Source of the DNA: Aeromicrobium sp. PE09-221
Lineage (GTDB): Bacteria > Actinomycetota > Actinomycetes > Propionibacteriales > Nocardioidaceae
Direction: 5' to 3'
DNA: 64,000 nucleotides
NCBI RefSeq assembly: GCF_002174305.1
Contig: NZ_MIJB01000012.1
Coordinates: 22,014-86,013 of the forward strand
Below are positions 60,013 through 64,000 of this stretch, piece by piece. The notes under the pieces were generated by a model. The model was given only the letters and a program-made list of their open reading frames with translations. It was not told the DNA's origin and did no database searches. A program made the position numbers and the translations under genes. How positions within the stretch are numbered: the first letter of the stretch is position 1; every line of letters starts with the position of its first letter.

Positions 60013-60246
60013 ATGACGGATGCGCAGACGTGGACGTTGATCGTGGGTGTGCTCACGACGTTCGTCGCGATCATCGGCCTGGTGAGCGCGGTGTTCATCC
60101 GGGTGATGCGGGCCGAGATCGGGGGCTTGCGAGCCGAGATGCGGGCCGAGATCGGCGGGCTGCGGAGCGAGATGGTGACCCGCTTGGACTATCTGGACCG
60201 CGATGTCCAGGCATTGATGACACGCATCTTCCATAGTCCCGAGTGA
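60013..60246 (+). CDS. Small single-pass membrane protein with coiled-coil tail (family shared with 34088)
   Basis: A 77-residue protein: MTDAQTWTLIVGVLTTFVAI enters a transmembrane helix (about residues 7-31). A repeated RAEIGGLRAEM/RAEIGGLRSEM block and the end LDRDVQALMTRIFHSPE follow. The C-terminus is almost the same as in the 34088-34372 protein, and both have a variable heptad block between. GAAGAGG lies 8 bases before ATG 60013. Function unknown. Confidence 0.6.
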   Translation: MTDAQTWTLIVGVLTTFVAIIGLVSAVFIRVMRAEIGGLRAEMRAEIGGLRSEMVTRLDYLDRDVQALMTRIFHSPE

Positions 60247-60311
60247 CCCGGCACGTCTTTCGCGTCGCTCGCTAGAATCGAGCGTTCGGTGCGAGTCGTG
60301 GAGGAGTCCGG

Positions 60312-62402
60312 TTGACCGAGGCAGCAGAGCGCGCGGAGATCGCGGCCGAGCAGGACTATGTCGATGTCGTCTATCAACGGCTCGACGCATCGGCAGTGAC
60401 CGCCCGGTCCCTCGTCGCCGAGGGCATGGCCCGCGGTCACATCGGTCACGAAGGCGGCCTCGTCGAGCGTGACGCGATGGTCTACCAGGCCAACCGGCGG
60501 CTCGCCTCACTCGACGCTGCCCACGAGGGACTCGTCTTCGGGCGTCTCGATCTCCGCGACGGCAGCCGACGCTATATCGGCCGCATCGGCGTGCGCGACG
60601 AGGACCGTGAGATCCTCCTGATGGACTGGCGCGCGCCTGCGGCCTCCGCCTTCTATCGCGCCACCGCGCAGCAGCCCCACGGCGTCGTACGACGCCGCGT
60701 CCTGCGGTCGCGGCTCGATCGCGTCATCGGCGTCGAGGATGACCTGCTGGATGCCGAGCACGCCCCCGAGGGCATGGTGGTCATCGGCGAGGGCGCCCTG
60801 CTGGCGAGCCTCAGTCGCGCCCGCGACGACCAGATGCACTCGGTCGTGGCCACCATCCAGGCTGAGCAGGACGAGGCTATCCGCGCGCCCAGTCGCGGCG
60901 CCACGATCATCACCGGAGGGCCCGGCACCGGCAAGACCGTCGTCGCGCTGCACCGCGCCGCCTACCTGCTCTACACCGACCGTCGCCGCTTCGAGTCCGG
61001 TGGCGTGCTCGTCATCGGACCGTCCTCGGTCTTCATGAACTACATCGACCGGGTGCTGCCGAGCCTCGGTGAGACCGCCGTGACCTTGCGGGCGATCGGC
61101 GATGTCGTCGACGGCATCCGCGCCGCAGAGCACGACGTCCCCGCCGCGGCCGCGGTGAAGGGTTCCGAGCAGATGGCGACGGTCCTGCGACGCCTGGCCC
61201 GATCGCCGATGCCGGGCGCTCCCCAGGAGTACACCGGCTTCTACCGCGATCAACGGTTGCATCTGAGCAGCCGCGATCTCCGCCGTATCGGCAGGAGGCT
61301 GCTCTCGCGGGGCTCGCGCAACCAGGTCTTCCGGCAGGTTCCCGCGGCTGTGCTCGCCGCTCTCTGGTCACAGGTCACCGCCGAGCGCGCCCTCGAGAAG
61401 GGGGAGGACGCCTTCATCGAGGAGATGCTGGGTGACTCTCGTTTCGTCGACTTCGTCGAGTCCTGGTGGCCGGAGGTCGACGCGGTCGAGGCCTGGCGGT
61501 CCCTGCCGCGGAGGCTCGCCGAGCTGGCCGGCGACCTATTCAGCGCTGAGGAGATCGCCGTCGTTCGCGACACCTGGTCCCCGGACGTCCCGCGGATCGA
61601 GGATGTCCCTCTCATCGACGAGCTGCGCCATCTGCTCGGCGAGGTGCCGCCCGAGATCGATCTCGACGCGGGCCTGCCCAAACAGCTGATGAGCTTCGAG
61701 CGCCGCGAGCGGGACGAGGCCGAGGAACGACTCCGTGCCACCTCCAGCATCGAGGACGACAGCTACGCCCACCTCCTCGTCGACGAGGCTCAGGACCTCT
61801 CGCCGATGCAGTGGCGGATGCTCGGGCGCCGGGCCCGGCTGGCGAGTTGGACCATCGTCGGCGATGCCGCGCAGTCATCGTGGCCGCGCCCGCACGAGAC
61901 CATCACGGCCCGCGACACCGCGATCGGCAATAAGCCCCAGCACCACTTCCGGTTGTCGAAGAACTACCGCAACTCCGCGGAGATCTACGACCTCGCCGCT
62001 CGGGTGGCGAGACGCACGATCGACCATCCCGACCTTGCCGAAGCCGTCCGGCGGACGGGTGCCGAACCCCGTCACGAGGTGGCCGACCGGATCGAGGAAT
62101 GCGCCCGTGAGCTGCTCGACTGGCTGCTCGACGAGACGGAGGGAACCGTCGCTGTCGTCGCCGCGCAGCGAGATCTGGAGCGCTGGCGCCAGGTGCTAGG
62201 CGATATCGCGCCGGACCGGGTGAGGGTCCTGGACGGCCTGGCCACCAAGGGCCTGGAGTTCGACGGTGTGCTGGTGTCCGAGCCTGACGCTATCGTCGCG
62301 GAGTCGGCTGCCGGGTGGCGCACGCTCTACGTCGTGCTGACGAGGGCGACATCCCGGCTCGCTACGGTCGGTACCACGCAACGATGGCTACAGGAGGTGT
62401 GA
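60312..62402 (+). CDS. helD: HelD-type RNA polymerase-recycling ATPase (UvrD/Rep-like)
   Basis: A 696-residue superfamily 1 ATPase of the actinobacterial HelD/HelR class. N-terminal coiled-coil, the class-typical LLMDWRAPAASAFYRATAQQ near 102, Walker A TGGPGTGKT (201-209), LLVDEAQDLSPMQW and C-terminal LYVVLTRATS. HelD releases RNA polymerase from stalled complexes; HelR of this class is linked to rifamycin tolerance in Streptomyces and Mycobacterium abscessus. TTG 60312 is used: GAGGAG lies 5 bases upstream. A TAGAAT box is at 60273-60278. Its TGA overlaps the next ATG. Confidence 0.88.
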   Translation: MTEAAERAEIAAEQDYVDVVYQRLDASAVTARSLVAEGMARGHIGHEGGLVERDAMVYQANRRLASLDAAHEGLVFGRLDLRDGSRRYIGRIGVRDEDREILLMDWRAPAASAFYRATAQQPHGVVRRRVLRSRLDRVIGVEDDLLDAEHAPEGMVVIGEGALLASLSRARDDQMHSVVATIQAEQDEAIRAPSRGATIITGGPGTGKTVVALHRAAYLLYTDRRRFESGGVLVIGPSSVFMNYIDRVLPSLGETAVTLRAIGDVVDGIRAAEHDVPAAAAVKGSEQMATVLRRLARSPMPGAPQEYTGFYRDQRLHLSSRDLRRIGRRLLSRGSRNQVFRQVPAAVLAALWSQVTAERALEKGEDAFIEEMLGDSRFVDFVESWWPEVDAVEAWRSLPRRLAELAGDLFSAEEIAVVRDTWSPDVPRIEDVPLIDELRHLLGEVPPEIDLDAGLPKQLMSFERRERDEAEERLRATSSIEDDSYAHLLVDEAQDLSPMQWRMLGRRARLASWTIVGDAAQSSWPRPHETITARDTAIGNKPQHHFRLSKNYRNSAEIYDLAARVARRTIDHPDLAEAVRRTGAEPRHEVADRIEECARELLDWLLDETEGTVAVVAAQRDLERWRQVLGDIAPDRVRVLDGLATKGLEFDGVLVSEPDAIVAESAAGWRTLYVVLTRATSRLATVGTTQRWLQEV

Positions 62403-63967
62403 TGACCCGTCGCGTACTCGCGATCGTCGGTCTGGTGCTCGTGGGGCTCGCGGTGGGGACGTGGGTTGCGACGGCGTCCTTCCTGCACACCGAGCGCACC
62501 GTCACCATCGGCGCGCACAACGCCACGGTCACCGGCAACCTCGACGGCCACGCCACGGTGCAGGCGGGGCCGCTGCTGCCGGAGTTCCGGATCGGTACGG
62601 ATGCTCCGCTCGGGATCGGCGCGGATATCGTGCTGCGCGACAGCCCCATCACCAATTTCGAGCAGATCCTCGCCCAGGACGCGGCGATCGCCGCGGCTCC
62701 CGAGGGTGAGATCGCCAAGGTCACCGCCGTGCTGCGCGATGTCGCCCTCACCTCGGCGATACGAGGGGTCGCCGCCGGGCTCGCGGCAGTCGTCGCGATC
62801 GTGCTGGTGTGGCGGCTCCTCGGAGCGGAGCGGCGTGAGCAACTGGTCGCCTCGTGGCCGCCCGGACGGCACACCGTGCTGGTCGGCGGGACACTGACGG
62901 TCGTGCTGATCGCCTCGACGTGGGTGGCCCTCCCGCATCGTTCGGATGACACCCGCACGGTCGCCTGGGTGCCGATCACCACCGAGTTTCCTGAGCTCGG
63001 CGACATCCCCGCCGATCTCAGCGTCCTACAGAACGTCGAGGTGTCCAAGGGAGCCGCGGTCGCGGGGAGCAAGGCGCTGCTCGACGGCGCGATCGCCACC
63101 TACTCCGAGTCCGTCGATTTCTACGGCAAGCTGGCCGATGACGTCGATGAGGTCGAGGGCATCCGCGCTCCTGAAGGTGACGAGATCACCGCCCTCGTGG
63201 TCACCGACCGGCATAACAACATCACCATGGACCAGGTCGCCAAGGCCGTCGGCGATCGCGCTGATATCTCCTTCGTGATGGATCTCGGCGACGACACCTC
63301 CAATGGCGCGTCCTGGGAGGACTTCAGCATCCAGTCCCTCGCGGCGGCCTTCTCCGATGTGCCCGTGTACGCGGTCGCCGGCAACCACGATCAGGGGCCG
63401 TTCATCCGCGAGGAGATGGAGCGCGTGGGCTTCACGGTGCTGGACGGCGGCATCGAGGAGATCGAGGGCATCTCGATCCTCGGCGACAGCGACCCGCGCA
63501 GCTCGGGCCTCACCGCCGGCTACACCGGCAATGAGGATGACAATATCGAGGCGATCGGTGCGCAGAATGCCGAGCTGGCCGAGACCGCGTGCTCGGCCGA
63601 GGAGCGGATCGGCGTCCTGATGGTGCACAGTTCGGCGTCGGGACGCGAGACGATCGACCGGGGATGCGCCGATCTGGCGCTCTCGGGGCATCTCCATCGC
63701 CAGGTCGGACCGGATGTCACCGAGGGCGAGGAGGGCATCACCACCGCGCTCACCACCGCCTCGACGGGTGGCGCCGTGTACGCCTTCGCCTTGGGCAGCA
63801 AGCTGCGCCGCGACGCGCAGGTCACGCTCGTGACCTTCGATGACGGCCGACCTGTCGGTCTGCAGATCATCACCTTCCGGCCCGGCCGCATCATCGATGT
63901 CGGCGATTACACCGAGCTCGAGCTCTCGCCCCTCCCCGGCGACGACGCGGATGACGCCACCCCCTGA
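62402..63967 (+). CDS. Membrane-anchored metallophosphoesterase
   Basis: A 521-residue protein with an N-terminal helix (residues 5-25), a second region of two helices (about 120-140 and 157-177) and a C-terminal calcineurin-like phosphoesterase domain from about 255. Metal motifs are VVTDRHNN (DxH), DLGDDTSNG, AGNHDQG, MVHSS and SGHLHRQ. It probably hydrolyses a phosphodiester outside or at the membrane; substrate unknown. ATG 62402 overlaps the HelD TGA, and AGGAGGT lies 3 bases before, so the two are coupled. The window ends 33 bp after its stop. Confidence 0.87.
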   Translation: MTRRVLAIVGLVLVGLAVGTWVATASFLHTERTVTIGAHNATVTGNLDGHATVQAGPLLPEFRIGTDAPLGIGADIVLRDSPITNFEQILAQDAAIAAAPEGEIAKVTAVLRDVALTSAIRGVAAGLAAVVAIVLVWRLLGAERREQLVASWPPGRHTVLVGGTLTVVLIASTWVALPHRSDDTRTVAWVPITTEFPELGDIPADLSVLQNVEVSKGAAVAGSKALLDGAIATYSESVDFYGKLADDVDEVEGIRAPEGDEITALVVTDRHNNITMDQVAKAVGDRADISFVMDLGDDTSNGASWEDFSIQSLAAAFSDVPVYAVAGNHDQGPFIREEMERVGFTVLDGGIEEIEGISILGDSDPRSSGLTAGYTGNEDDNIEAIGAQNAELAETACSAEERIGVLMVHSSASGRETIDRGCADLALSGHLHRQVGPDVTEGEEGITTALTTASTGGAVYAFALGSKLRRDAQVTLVTFDDGRPVGLQIITFRPGRIIDVGDYTELELSPLPGDDADDATP

Positions 63968-64000
63968 CCCCCGCCCGAGGCCAAGATATGGCCACTTGTG

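Overview
The window is chromosomal DNA from a high-GC Gram-positive actinobacterium. The support is a strongly GC-biased third codon position, ATGA/TGATG-coupled gene chains, a beta-oxidation fadA-fadB pair, an LppX/LprAFG-type lipoprotein, zinc-free alternative ribosomal proteins next to an Mrf/CobW-type GTPase, an actinobacterial HelD-type RNA polymerase ATPase, and MIRU-like intercistronic repeats. A member of the Mycobacteriales (Dietzia/Gordonia-like) fits, but the genus cannot be fixed from sequence reading alone. No rRNA, tRNA, CRISPR array, complete insertion sequence or prophage was seen.

Layout. 0-12.5 kb: lipid and xenobiotic metabolism (MerR regulator, fadA-fadB, aldo/keto reductase, SDRs, CDF metal transporter, OsmC, two alpha/beta hydrolases, nitroreductase, enoyl-CoA hydratase). 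12.5-18.8 kb: a conserved protein of unknown function, histidine phosphatase, SDRs, and a stress patch (Dps, DUF7218/SAP-like protein, general-stress SDR, NADP-dependent oxidoreductase). 18.8-21.3 kb: divergent zinc-starvation operons (bL36, bL32, Mrf and bL31B one way; bL28, bL33 and uS14 the other) around a Zur-like operator. 21.3-30.7 kb: DEAD-box helicase, Nei-type glycosylase, EamA transporter, a MacB/FtsX-like ABC exporter and two XRE regulators. 30.9-36.6 kb: a Pif1-like helicase with a BRCT domain, Uma2 nuclease, a small membrane protein, a lipoprotein and a nuclease-like protein. 36.8-44.8 kb: a surface locus with a repeated four-cysteine secreted family and a 1268-residue RCC1/Ig-repeat protein with an LPxTG-like anchor. 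45-47.7 kb: a small accessory patch (56-aa protein, unknown 294-aa protein, XRE regulator, a DUF3800-like gene broken by an in-frame stop and flanked by two copies of a 100-bp RNA-like repeat). 47.7-57.5 kb: UspA and an AtuA-type acyl-CoA catabolic operon behind a 28-bp palindromic operator. 57.7-64 kb: a SoxR/fdxA/sodA oxidative-stress module, flavin reductase, a second small membrane protein, HelD and a coupled membrane phosphoesterase.

The strongest non-gene signal is a set of dispersed palindromic repeats. One family sits directly after stop codons and shows compensatory changes in its arms. Another is built from three or four arms, and one copy is incorporated in frame inside the AtuA-like coding sequence. 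A third has a conserved GGTTGCCAT core within variable arms. A second theme is linked regulation: two SoxR boxes in matching 19-bp-spacer promoters (fdxA and sodA), and an 18-bp operator-like palindrome (ATCAGAYGATCRTCTGAT) shared by the XRE gene at 46.5 kb and the nuclease-like gene at 36.6 kb, 10 kb apart.
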